A model generated the notes under the pieces. That model was not told where the DNA came from and made no database searches. It saw only the letters and a list, made by a program, of their open reading frames with translations. This document shows, one piece after another, positions 41,945-48,241 of a DNA stretch of 48,241 bases. The DNA comes from CAZWSX01 sp964636985 (GTDB lineage Bacteria > Planctomycetota > Planctomycetia > Pirellulales > Pirellulaceae): contig CAZWSX010000041.1 of the NCBI GenBank assembly GCA_964636985.1, forward strand, positions 1 through 48,241. The letters are read 5' to 3'. The translations under genes and the position numbers were made by a program. Numbering within the stretch: position 1 is the stretch's first letter; every line of letters starts with the position of its first letter.

Positions 41945-42457
41945 TCAGTAGTTTTCAACGTTGACATTGGGGTCGAGCTGCGACGGGGGAGCAGTTTCAA
42001 ACACGGCCAACTCGATCGGCGGGACCGCGTTCTCGCCTTCGTTGATCACCTGCTTCACCCGAGGCGCTAAAACGTTGCTCCAGGCATTTCGCAAGCGATC
42101 TGCGCCCTCCACCTCTTCCCCTTCCACCACCGTGATTTCGGGCCACACGGCCGTGATCAAATACTCGCCTGGTTTCTCCACCCTCACATCAAACGTTCCA
42201 TCAGGATTGGTAAAAGCACCAAACGGCTTAAGGGCTTCCTTCGTGTTGTTGGCAACGTGAAAGCGAATGCACACGTTCTCCGCCGGCTGGCCATTAAACG
42301 TTGCCCGTCCCGTGATATGGCACTTGGACTGAACTTCGCGACTGCACCCCTGCGCCGAAACCAGCACCACCAAAAGCAGCGCCGCCAAGACAACCAGGAA
42401 GCAACTCTCGACTAGCCGGCGAAGCATGCGAAGACACAAGTTAAAAACTGGCTGCAT
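41945..42457 (-). CDS. Lipoprotein with a carboxypeptidase-regulatory-like domain
   Basis: 170 residues from ATG 42457, chosen because GGAGGGG lies eight bases upstream; it overlaps the DUF1559 stop by 17 nt. Membrane segment SCFLVVLAALLLVVLVSAQGC ends in a lipobox-like Cys. The mature part is a small beta-sandwich (CHITGRATFNGQPAENVCIRFHVANNTKEALKPFGAFTNPDGTFDVRVEKPGEYLITAVWPE), the form commonly found next to DUF1559 proteins in planctomycetes. The C-terminal RLRNAWSNVLAPRVKQVINEGENAVPPIELAVFETAPP matches this family's ending. The pair with the DUF1559 protein suggests a shared envelope role. Confidence 0.85.
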   Translation of the reverse strand: MQPVFNLCLRMLRRLVESCFLVVLAALLLVVLVSAQGCSREVQSKCHITGRATFNGQPAENVCIRFHVANNTKEALKPFGAFTNPDGTFDVRVEKPGEYLITAVWPEITVVEGEEVEGADRLRNAWSNVLAPRVKQVINEGENAVPPIELAVFETAPPSQLDPNVNVENY

Positions 42458-43436
42458 CGACAACTTCCCCTCCATCGCGGCTCGCCAAAAACAACAACAC
42501 CGGGACGCTCATGCCTTCCTTGTAGAAACGCACGCTTCCGTCACACATTCCAACCTGCGCTCCACCCACATGAAAACCATACAGCCCTTGCGAGTTGTTG
42601 CAGTTCACCGCGCAGTCGACGCCCGCAGGCGTAGCCTTGTTCGTGGGATACGGATTGGCCGCGGTAAAAGTCGGGTAACCCTGCAATTGAAAGGCGCACC
42701 AACCCACCCACGTTCCCCAGGCGCCCGGTTGGTCGAGGGTCAAGTCGCTCGCGTCCAACCTGATCCGCCGTAGGTAGTGGCCGTCGTAGCCAGCGTGCTC
42801 CAAGATCATCGTGGTGTTCGACAACCCATCGGTGATCGCCGCGAGTTTGGGCGTTGTTCCAGCGAACGCCGGCGTGGGCTTATTCGAAAGCCCCGTCGGC
42901 GACACGTAAAACGTTGCATTGATGGCATGATTCACCCAGTAGTCGGAAGCCCAACCGGTGAGAATCGTGGGATCGCTGGCATCCGTGCTTGACCCTGTTG
43001 GCGTAACGTAGGCCCCGTAGCTTTTGCCTGTCGAACTCGACTTTCGCATCTTGATGAGCCCGAATTCAGGATTCGAAGGACATCGAATGACCGACAGTTT
43101 TGTGTTCGCCGCCTGCTGATTGGCAACGTCGTCGAATCGCTTATCTCGATCGAAGAGCCCGGCGACAGTTCCCTGCTCGAGATACGGCAGAAGATAGACG
43201 ATGTGGCCGTACTGGGGCGTCGTCGTTCGCGCAGGCGGCAGAAGCCGATGCGAGTCCTCATACCCGTGAACGGCGAGCACGCTTTGGCGGAGATTGTTTC
43301 CGCATTGCGTCCGACGGCCTGCCTCGCGCGCCGCTTGCACGGCAGGCAGCAACAAGGCCACCAGCATGCCGATGATCGCAATGACCACAAGTAGTTCAAC
43401 TAGCGTAAAGCCGTGGGCGATTGAACGTCGCGACAT
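42441..43436 (-). CDS. DUF1559 prepilin-like protein
   Basis: 331 residues from ATG 43436 (AAGGAG six bases upstream; the open frame extends to 43535 without one). A type IV prepilin-like N-terminus, HGFTLVELLVVIAIIGMLVALLLPAVQAAREAGRRTQCGNNLRQ, has the G9/F10 cleavage site and Glu at +5. The soluble part follows DUF1559: LAVHGYEDSHRLLPPARTT, YLLPYLEQGTVAGLFD, RCPSNPEFG, ITDGLSNTTMILEHAGYDG, and the closing GFHVGGAQVGMCDGSVRFYKEGM. It may be processed and assembled like a pseudopilin. Downstream lipoprotein overlaps by 17 nt. These proteins occur in many copies per planctomycete genome and their role is unsettled. Confidence 0.93.
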   Translation of the reverse strand: MSRRSIAHGFTLVELLVVIAIIGMLVALLLPAVQAAREAGRRTQCGNNLRQSVLAVHGYEDSHRLLPPARTTTPQYGHIVYLLPYLEQGTVAGLFDRDKRFDDVANQQAANTKLSVIRCPSNPEFGLIKMRKSSSTGKSYGAYVTPTGSSTDASDPTILTGWASDYWVNHAINATFYVSPTGLSNKPTPAFAGTTPKLAAITDGLSNTTMILEHAGYDGHYLRRIRLDASDLTLDQPGAWGTWVGWCAFQLQGYPTFTAANPYPTNKATPAGVDCAVNCNNSQGLYGFHVGGAQVGMCDGSVRFYKEGMSVPVLLFLASRDGGEVVDAASF

Positions 43437-44003
43437 TTCAGCTCCTTGGATCAAAGAACGGCACGCATCAAGGCAAGTGAGCATTGCCCAGTTCATTAAC
43501 CTTCGCGATACATAACGCATTTTGGGGCGTAGCATTCAGCGGAAAGGCCAAACATACGGTCTTGGCAAATTAGAGCTGTACAAGCCCATTCACAAGTGCT
43601 TGTCGAAAGTTTCGCGGAGTGTCGAAACAAACGACTTTGCGATGGCAAGTTCGCATCGCGTCGGTCACTTTTTTCGACTACGGCGACGTGCATGACTTCG
43701 ACAAAGGCCTCGACCCGAAACGCTTCTATGGATGGAAGCTAAAATGAAAGTCGAGCACGTCGTTACCAGTCCATCCGCTCGGCCTTTGCAACGGTGCCCC
43801 GCTAGCATGGAAGGATTCCGCTCATGAGCCGATCTGTCGCCGCAGGCGAACAACAAGAATAGGTGCGCGAATTAGAGGTACGCGAGTAACTCCTCGCCAA
43901 GATCGCCGCTTGCTTAGGTCGTCAAATCTACTTCGAGTTGCCCGACCAGCGAACTTCGCACTGCGGCAGAGCCTGCCTGAGTCGTTTCACTCCACCCCAG
44001 ACC
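43437..44003. other. Spacer with possible gene remnants
   Basis: 567 nt between two minus-strand genes. A plus-strand frame from GTG 43619 to 43747 reads SKQTTLRWQVRIASVTFF then DYGDVHDFDKGLDPKRFYGW, protein-like but unknown to me, with no ribosome site. Short frames after it (MSRSVAAGEQQE) look like decayed sequence. The spacer must also hold the promoter of the DUF1559 gene. No RNA gene or terminator is evident. Confidence 0.3.
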
Positions 44004-45062
44004 CTAGTGATGGATATTACAGTACGGCTCCAAGGCTTTTCGAAGCCGCTGCACTCCTTCGTCAGTCACTTGCGTCTTGGAAATAGTAAGAGTTGTCAGC
44101 TGGCCAAAGTTCGCAAGTTGCTCAAGTCCCTCATCCGTGAGTTGAGAATCGGAAAGGTAGAGCTTCCGAAGCTGACTATGCTTGGCCAGATGTTCAAGCC
44201 CTGCGCCGGTGATTTGAGTCCCTTCAAGGCCAAGTGAATGAAGATTGCGCATGTCTCGCAGGTGAATCAGTCCAGCGTCGGTTACTGCTGGGCACCCGAG
44301 CGAAAGATCCTCAAGTTTGGTCAACCCCCGAAGGTGGGCCAGGCCGGCATCGGTTACTGCTGGGCACTCAAGAGTAAGCTCCTCAAGTTCGGTCAGGCCC
44401 CGCAGGTGGACGAGTCCCTCATCCGTCACCCCGCTATCGCGGAGATGGAGACGCCGTAGCTGAGGCAACCGTTTGAGTTGCGCGAGACTTTCATTCGTCA
44501 CCCCGTCGCTATCGGTGAGCCATACGTTCCGTAGCGATTTGGCAGATTCCAAGGGTACGCCGGCGAGATCAATTTCACCCTTATCGACCCACAAGCCTCT
44601 GATCTCCCCAAAGAAGAATTCTTCGCCAAAGGTTTTTGTCAGCCATACCGGGACATCAGAACGTCGCTCCACGTCGACGGCTGCGCGCCGCTTATTCTGG
44701 GCCTGCTGGATAAACACTCGCTTTATTCGGGCCAGTTCCATTTCGCGCGCCAGCCAACCGCAAGGGATCGCGATTACGGGCACCATCAGCAGCAACGTCG
44801 CAAGGCCGAATGTTCCTTTCGACTTGAACAAGGCGCTAATTGCAAACGCGCAAGCAATGAGTAGCAAGGCCGCCGCAGTCGCCGCCACCGCGATCAGAAC
44901 CGTGTACCCCTTCCGCTCGTTGAACCAGAACCAGCGGTACTGCTCCGAAAGAAACAGAATGCCCTGCATCGCCAACACGATAAACACAAGCGCAGGCGGC
45001 GTTGGCAAATACCACCGCAGCTTTTGCGTTGGCGAAACAAGCGTGGAAGAAGTCTCGGCCAT
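44004..45062 (-). CDS. Membrane-anchored leucine-rich-repeat protein, copy 1
   Basis: 352 residues from ATG 45062. Two membrane segments lie near the N-terminus (PPALVFIVLAMQGILFLSEQY; YTVLIAVAATAAALLLIACAFAISALF) with RWFWFNERKG between, then a third hydrophobic stretch (GLATLLLMVPVIAIPCGWLA). A short linker (LTKTFGEEFFFGEIRGLWVD) leads to six or seven 24-residue LRRs of the pattern L-x-x-L-x-L-x-x-T/C-x-V-T-D-x-G-L-x-H-L-R/A (DSGVTDEGLVHLRGLTELEELTL and so on), ending NIHH. The frame is open upstream to 45296 but the start at 45062 aligns with the paralogue. It is one of three LRR genes within 4 kb. Likely a surface or periplasmic protein-binding protein. Confidence 0.88.
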   Translation of the reverse strand: MAETSSTLVSPTQKLRWYLPTPPALVFIVLAMQGILFLSEQYRWFWFNERKGYTVLIAVAATAAALLLIACAFAISALFKSKGTFGLATLLLMVPVIAIPCGWLAREMELARIKRVFIQQAQNKRRAAVDVERRSDVPVWLTKTFGEEFFFGEIRGLWVDKGEIDLAGVPLESAKSLRNVWLTDSDGVTNESLAQLKRLPQLRRLHLRDSGVTDEGLVHLRGLTELEELTLECPAVTDAGLAHLRGLTKLEDLSLGCPAVTDAGLIHLRDMRNLHSLGLEGTQITGAGLEHLAKHSQLRKLYLSDSQLTDEGLEQLANFGQLTTLTISKTQVTDEGVQRLRKALEPYCNIHH

Positions 45063-45120
45063 ACGCGGTAGTCTACCATTGGCCAATGCACGCCCAAAAG
45101 CAAATTCTCTCCAGCCTTGG

Positions 45121-45255
45121 CTAGCTTGGGCCGTGAGGGTGTACTTCCACCAAGCTGAATAATTGATCGTGAATCGACTGCCCGCACTCTTTGCACACCA
45201 TGCCCGCGCCAAGAGGTATGCCACATCCTGGGCAAAACCAACGGGCCCTCGCCGT
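45121..45255 (-). pseudogene. Zinc-ribbon reading frame without a normal start
   Basis: An open frame of 44 codons reads ARWFCPGCGIPLGAGMVCKE then CGQSIHDQLFSLVEVHPHG and a stop. The C-P-G-C...C-K-E-C spacing is a complete zinc ribbon. No ATG, GTG or TTG precedes the first cysteine pair: an in-frame TGA lies just upstream and the first codon after it is ACG. It sits 28 nt after the thermonuclease gene. It may be a decayed gene whose start mutated, or the tail of a longer protein cut by the upstream stop. Confidence 0.4.
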
Positions 45256-45283
45256 TCAACTTCGGCGCCAGGCAGCAGGCCCG

Positions 45284-45958
45284 CTACCCGCCGCACTTTT
45301 TACAAGGCTTCCCCTCGTCTGCCGTGCAGTACCGTCCTTCCTTCGTTTTCGCGAAGCTCTCGCATTTCGAGTTGTGCCGCACGTTCGAGTTCAGATTAAG
45401 CCAAAACGGTTTCTCGAGCGGCGCCTTCCCTACATCCTCGTCTCTGTCCTTGGGTAGCGCCTTGTACTCCCACGGCGGCATCGGATCAGCTTCTTCCCAG
45501 AGTCCCGTTTTAAACGTCCGAGCCCTGATCTCAAGTGCCGCGAGCGTTCGGTCGTCGTTGAACTTCTTGTAGTGCCAGGCCCAGCCCCCCATGACCATTC
45601 TTTGGTTGACATTGATGTCGTTGACGAAAAGCACGCCAAGGCAACGGCCGTACTGGTCCTTCCCGGCGACAAACACGTTGGCAACCTTGTCTAACGCCTT
45701 GAACTCAAGGATCTCTTTGGATTCCTTCCCGAAAGGCTGCGACAACTCCGGCGCATCGATGCCTTCCAACCGAACTTTGATCTCTTGCTTATCTACCAGC
45801 AGCGTCAGACTGTCGCCGTCGCCTACCGCGGTCACCTTGCCGCGGAGAACGTCCCCCTTTTTCCAGCCGGGCTGCTCCGCGTGAACCGTCAGAGAGAATG
45901 CGACAACACTTGCCAAGAAGGTTGCCGCCAAAACGCGTCGAGGAAACCGCTCGCTCAT
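45284..45958 (-). CDS. Secreted thermonuclease-family (SNase-like) protein
   Basis: 224 residues with a signal peptide (RVLAATFLASVVAFSLTVHAEQ). The SNase-like domain spans ~38-165: GKVTAVGDGDSLTLLV, RLEGIDAPE carrying the equivalents of Arg35 (Arg63) and Glu43 (Glu71), the KVANVFVAGKDQYGR stretch carrying the Arg87 equivalent (Arg105), GVLFVNDINVNQRMVMGGWAWHY, and GLWEEADPMPPWEY. All three catalytic positions are kept, so phosphodiesterase activity on DNA or RNA outside the cytoplasm is likely. The C-terminal extension NSKCESFAKTKEGRYCTADEGKPCKKCGG has five cysteines in a pattern suggesting a small metal or disulfide knob. An orphan zinc-ribbon frame follows downstream. Confidence 0.9.
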   Translation of the reverse strand: MSERFPRRVLAATFLASVVAFSLTVHAEQPGWKKGDVLRGKVTAVGDGDSLTLLVDKQEIKVRLEGIDAPELSQPFGKESKEILEFKALDKVANVFVAGKDQYGRCLGVLFVNDINVNQRMVMGGWAWHYKKFNDDRTLAALEIRARTFKTGLWEEADPMPPWEYKALPKDRDEDVGKAPLEKPFWLNLNSNVRHNSKCESFAKTKEGRYCTADEGKPCKKCGG

Positions 45959-46035
45959 CGAATCCCCCTATCAAGAGTGAACGAATATCGTACGACAGCC
46001 GGCAACGAATAGCGATTGTCGCCGCCCAAGAAATG

Positions 46036-46070
46036 AAAAAGCCCCTCCACGTTTCGAAGCGGATGGGGCT
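46036..46070 (-). terminator. Intrinsic terminator of the small secreted peptide gene
   Basis: On the minus strand AGCCCC-A-TCC and GG-A-GGGGCT pair around a TTCGAA-containing loop and TTTTTC follows. It lies 12 nt past the 46082 stop. Confidence 0.8.
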
Positions 46071-46081
46071 CTTGGATCAAA

Positions 46082-46249
46082 CTACTTTTTCTTCTTGGAG
46101 CTACTCGGAAAACCACCGTAATACTTGCTCCCCTTGCCGTGGCTATTCATGCCACCAACACGAAAGCTCCCTTTCCTGCCAGCAGCTTCCACGACCGGCG
46201 GCGCTGCAAAGACACCTACAAGCACAATCGCCATCAACCACTTAAACAT
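46082..46249 (-). CDS. Small secreted peptide (55 aa)
   Basis: 55 residues from ATG 46249, with GGAGGG a few bases upstream. The longer open frame to 46393 lacks a ribosome site. A clear signal peptide (MFKWLMAIVLVGVFAAPPVVEA) leaves a mature, Gly/Ser/Lys-rich peptide AAGRKGSFRVGGMNSHGKGS then KYYGGFPSSSKKKK, with no cysteines. The strong ribosome site and the terminator right after the stop make this a credible single-gene unit. No family recognised; small basic secreted peptides like this are frequent and poorly annotated in planctomycetes. Confidence 0.65.
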   Translation of the reverse strand: MFKWLMAIVLVGVFAAPPVVEAAGRKGSFRVGGMNSHGKGSKYYGGFPSSSKKKK

Positions 46250-46429
46250 GCTGCCCTCCAAGAAAGGATTAATCACAACACGATAAAGCCAATGCGAAAA
46301 TAATAATGTCAGCCCGCCCGCTTTTCCGCCCCTCTCCAGCGGGGACCCTTGCAAGCGAGAATTTGATGGGCGAATTTCGCTGCTACCCGTCACTGGCCCC
46401 TTACCCCCCCGGTGCGAAAGTTCCAGCGA

Positions 46430-47421
46430 TCAGTAGAAGATCAAAGGCTTCGTAAAGCGAACATCGCAATTTGGTAACGACTCGCGAAGCGACGTTAGTC
46501 CGGCGTCGGTGATTTGGGTTTCGATCATATCGAGCTTTTGCAACTGCGTGAGCCCTTTGAGATGCTCCAGCCCCGAGTCGGTCACTTTTGTGTGGTCGAG
46601 GTAAAGATTTTTCAACATCCCAAGACTCTTGAGGTGCTCCAATCCGCCGTCGTTGACTTGGGTCCAGCTGAGCGAAAGCCATTGCAACCGCTTGAGCCCT
46701 TTGAGGTGTTCCAATCCGCCGCCAGTGACTTGGGTTCCCTCGAGCGAGAGGACTTTCAACTGCGTCAGCCCTCCGAGGTGCACCAGCCCACTGTCGGTAA
46801 TTTGGGTGTATCGGAGCGATAGCTCTTGCAACTGCGTAAGGCCCGTGAGGTGCGCCAGTCCGGCGTCGGTGACTTGGGTTCCGCGGAGTGAAAGCGATTG
46901 CAAATGCGTAAGCCCCTTGAGTTTCAAAATGTCCGCGTCGGTAATGGAATCGCCTGACAATCCAAAATGTGCCACATCGAGGAAGAAATCGGCCCGAGAG
47001 TTTTGGTGATCCAGTTTTTAGGCACGCCAGTTGGATAGGGATAGCCACCGTCCGCCCAGGCCACAAGTTCTTTCTGTTGCCGCGCTCGCTCCATTTCCCG
47101 CGCCATCCACGCGCACGGGATCGCCATCACGGGAACCGTCAGCATCAACGTGCTAAGAGTGAATTGCGGCTTCGACTTGAAGAAGCGACGCACGGCAAAT
47201 ATCGTAACAAGCAGCAGCATCGCGATCGCCGTCGCAGCCACCGAAATCAGCACCGTCCAACCTTTCCGCTCGTTGAACCAGAACCAACGGTAGTGCGCCG
47301 AAAGAAACAGAACACCCTGCATCACCAGCACAGCCAACAGGAACTTGGCCGGCGTGGGTGCGTACCAGCGCGGTTTGCGAGTTGACGGGATGTTGCCGAG
47401 ACTCTCTGCCACAAGCAACAT
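46430..47421 (-). pseudogene. Leucine-rich-repeat protein copy 2, broken by one frameshift
   Basis: The N-terminal part (start 47421 or the GTG at 47412, which aligns with copy 1) has the same membrane section: FLLAVLVMQGVLFLSAHYRWFWFNERKGWTVLISVAATAIAMLLLV...TLMLTVPVMAIPCAWMA. It then reads WITKTLG and shifts. Inserting one base in the run at 46993-46995 would restore ITKTLG-ADFFLDVAHFGLSGDSITDADILKLKGL and continue into six complete LRRs down to NCDVRFTKPLIFY. So a single base loss in a C/G run separates membrane and LRR parts. Unless the window has a sequencing error here, the protein is not made intact. Confidence 0.8.
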
Positions 47422-47552
47422 TCTACCCTTGTCCAACGTACGCCCAAAGCAATTCTCGCGCGTATTGGCGTTCCGGTTCGCTCGGGTTATCGGCGCCCGT
47501 TCTGGTCCCATATTCGGCGGCGAGCGGGTTAGTATCTCCACCCCTTTTCTTT

Positions 47553-48188
47553 TTAGGGCGTTCTGGTCCGTGCCAGGTTGGAATGGATCTCGCAGTTCGG
47601 CAATGCCAACTTAAGCTTCGTTACACCTTCGTCGGTTACCTTCGTTCGATTGAGAGTCAGGTGCTTCAGTTTCGTGAGTCCCTTAAGGTGTTCTAGACCG
47701 GCATCAGTGACTTCGGTTCTGTAAAGGAGAAGCGATTGCAATTGAGGCAGCCTTTTGAGGTGCTCGAGTCCAGCGTCGGTGACTTGAGTACCGTCGAGGT
47801 AAAGCTCTTGCAACTGCGCGAGGCCCTTGAGGTGCTCCAGCCCCGCGTCAGTGACTTGAGTTTTGTTGAGGTACAGCACTTGCAACTGCGTCAGCCCCAT
47901 AAGGTGCACAAGTCCGGCGTCAGTGACCTGAGTGTCGTTCAGACCAAGCCAACGCAACTGCGTGAGCCCTTTGAGATGATCCAGTCCCTCGTCCGTGACC
48001 TGAGTTTTGGTGAGGTCAAGCAATTGCAGTTGTGTGAGCCCCTTGAAGTGCGCCAGCCCGGCGTCGGTAACTTGAGTGCTACCAAGGCAAATCTCTTGCA
48101 GCCCTGAAGGCCCCTTGAGGTGCATTAGTCCGGCGTCTGTGACTTGGGTTCTGTCGAGGCTCAGATATTGCAATTGTGCAAGCCCCCT
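47553..48188 (-). CDS. Leucine-rich-repeat protein copy 3, N-terminus missing
   Basis: The frame carries about eight 24-residue LRRs (L-x-x-L-x-L-x-x-T-x-V-T-D-A-G-L-x-H-L-K-G-L) up to NCEIHSNLARTRTP. At nucleotide level these are 72-nt imperfect tandem repeats. Unlike the two other copies there is no membrane section: repeats run to LRGLAQLQYLSL and the frame reaches a TGA at 48213-48215 with only one ATG, 48173, inside an LRR. The likely cause is the possible insertion-sequence end at 48189. Either it is the tail of a longer gene interrupted there, or a short LRR protein starting at 48173. Confidence 0.7.
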   Translation of the reverse strand, partial: RGLAQLQYLSLDRTQVTDAGLMHLKGPSGLQEICLGSTQVTDAGLAHFKGLTQLQLLDLTKTQVTDEGLDHLKGLTQLRWLGLNDTQVTDAGLVHLMGLTQLQVLYLNKTQVTDAGLEHLKGLAQLQELYLDGTQVTDAGLEHLKRLPQLQSLLLYRTEVTDAGLEHLKGLTKLKHLTLNRTKVTDEGVTKLKLALPNCEIHSNLARTRTP

Positions 48189-48241
48189 TAGCAGCCCGTT
48201 GAAAAATTCTCTTCACATCGTAATCTACGGCCAACGGAATC
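48189..48241. mobile_element. Possible insertion-sequence end at the window edge
   Basis: TAGCAGCCCGTTGAAAAATT at 48189-48208 resembles the CAGCC-x-GTTGAAAAA type terminal inverted repeat of several transposon families. The LRR homology stops exactly where it begins. The transposase would lie outside the window. Only one end is visible, so this is tentative. Confidence 0.35.

Noticed and set aside
43619..43747. A 42-codon plus-strand frame starting at GTG
   Set aside because: It looks somewhat protein-like but lacks a ribosome site and any recognisable family, so it is only mentioned as a possible remnant.
47640..48180. Minisatellite or CRISPR-like array of regular 72-nt repeats
   Set aside because: The repeats are the coding sequence of 24-residue LRRs; there are no spacers and no cas genes.

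Overview
The window looks like a chromosome segment of a planctomycete, most likely a Pirellulales-type member of Planctomycetota (an inference from gene content). Diagnostic families are the cytochrome-type DUF1592 protein followed by a DUF1552 protein, two DUF1559 proteins (one with a prepilin-like N-terminus), TIGR03067-like domains, an NPYQSP-type membrane protein, and many short dispersed intergenic repeats. GC content is high and spacers are often long.

Layout. 1-7.1 kb: the C-terminal end of a Ser/Thr kinase overlaps a large DUF1559/PDZ mosaic protein; convergent to these lie a hybrid histidine kinase and a CPC-type thioredoxin-fold protein, then a small membrane protein. 7.3-15 kb: DUF1592 and DUF1552 proteins, a TPR lipoprotein, and an amidohydrolase fused to a CBM9-like domain. 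15-20.7 kb, minus strand: an SDR dehydrogenase and an ABC exporter set (ATPase, permease, and a 604-residue anchored protein coupled to the permease by a GTGA overlap). 21-25.6 kb, plus strand: folC, two secreted proteins of unknown function, and a C45-type Ntn-hydrolase. 25.6-27.6 kb: an intact tRNA-Arg(CCG), with a 46-nt copy of its 3' part found again about 1.9 kb away. The pair encloses three small genes, one a stand-alone HIRAN protein, and looks like an integrase-less tRNA island remnant. 27.7-34.8 kb: a methyltransferase, a tandem duplicate of small anchored proteins with fragments of the neighbouring gene, a Tat-type exported protein, and a cluster of immunity/effector-like genes (a truncated TIR domain and a SUKH-like protein).

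35.15-37.05 kb holds the most interesting locus. A 44-residue peptide ends in a cysteine-patterned tail (C-x3-C-x2-C-x3-C). A strong hairpin follows, then a DUF692-family multinuclear iron-dependent oxidase (MNIO, the MbnB/TglH family), then an overlapping gene for a 266-residue partner-like protein. This has the architecture of a RiPP operon: precursor, attenuating terminator, modifying enzyme, helper. I do not recognise the peptide as a known class.

37.1-43.4 kb: a secreted protein of unknown function, a nucleotidyltransferase-fold protein, an NPYQSP membrane protein, a G8-domain beta-helix protein, a lipoprotein, and a DUF1559 pseudopilin. 44-48.2 kb, minus strand: three related leucine-rich-repeat genes, one broken by a one-base frameshift and one cut off near a possible insertion-sequence end at the right edge. 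Between them are a thermonuclease-family protein, a small secreted peptide and an orphan zinc-ribbon reading frame.

Several dispersed repeat families recur within the 48 kb: a CACAGACA hairpin, a GGGTGGCAC hairpin, a GGTCCCTCC...GGTGAA element, a CTGAAGCCTGGAG element and an AAAAATC-rich element. One of these lies inside the folC reading frame.
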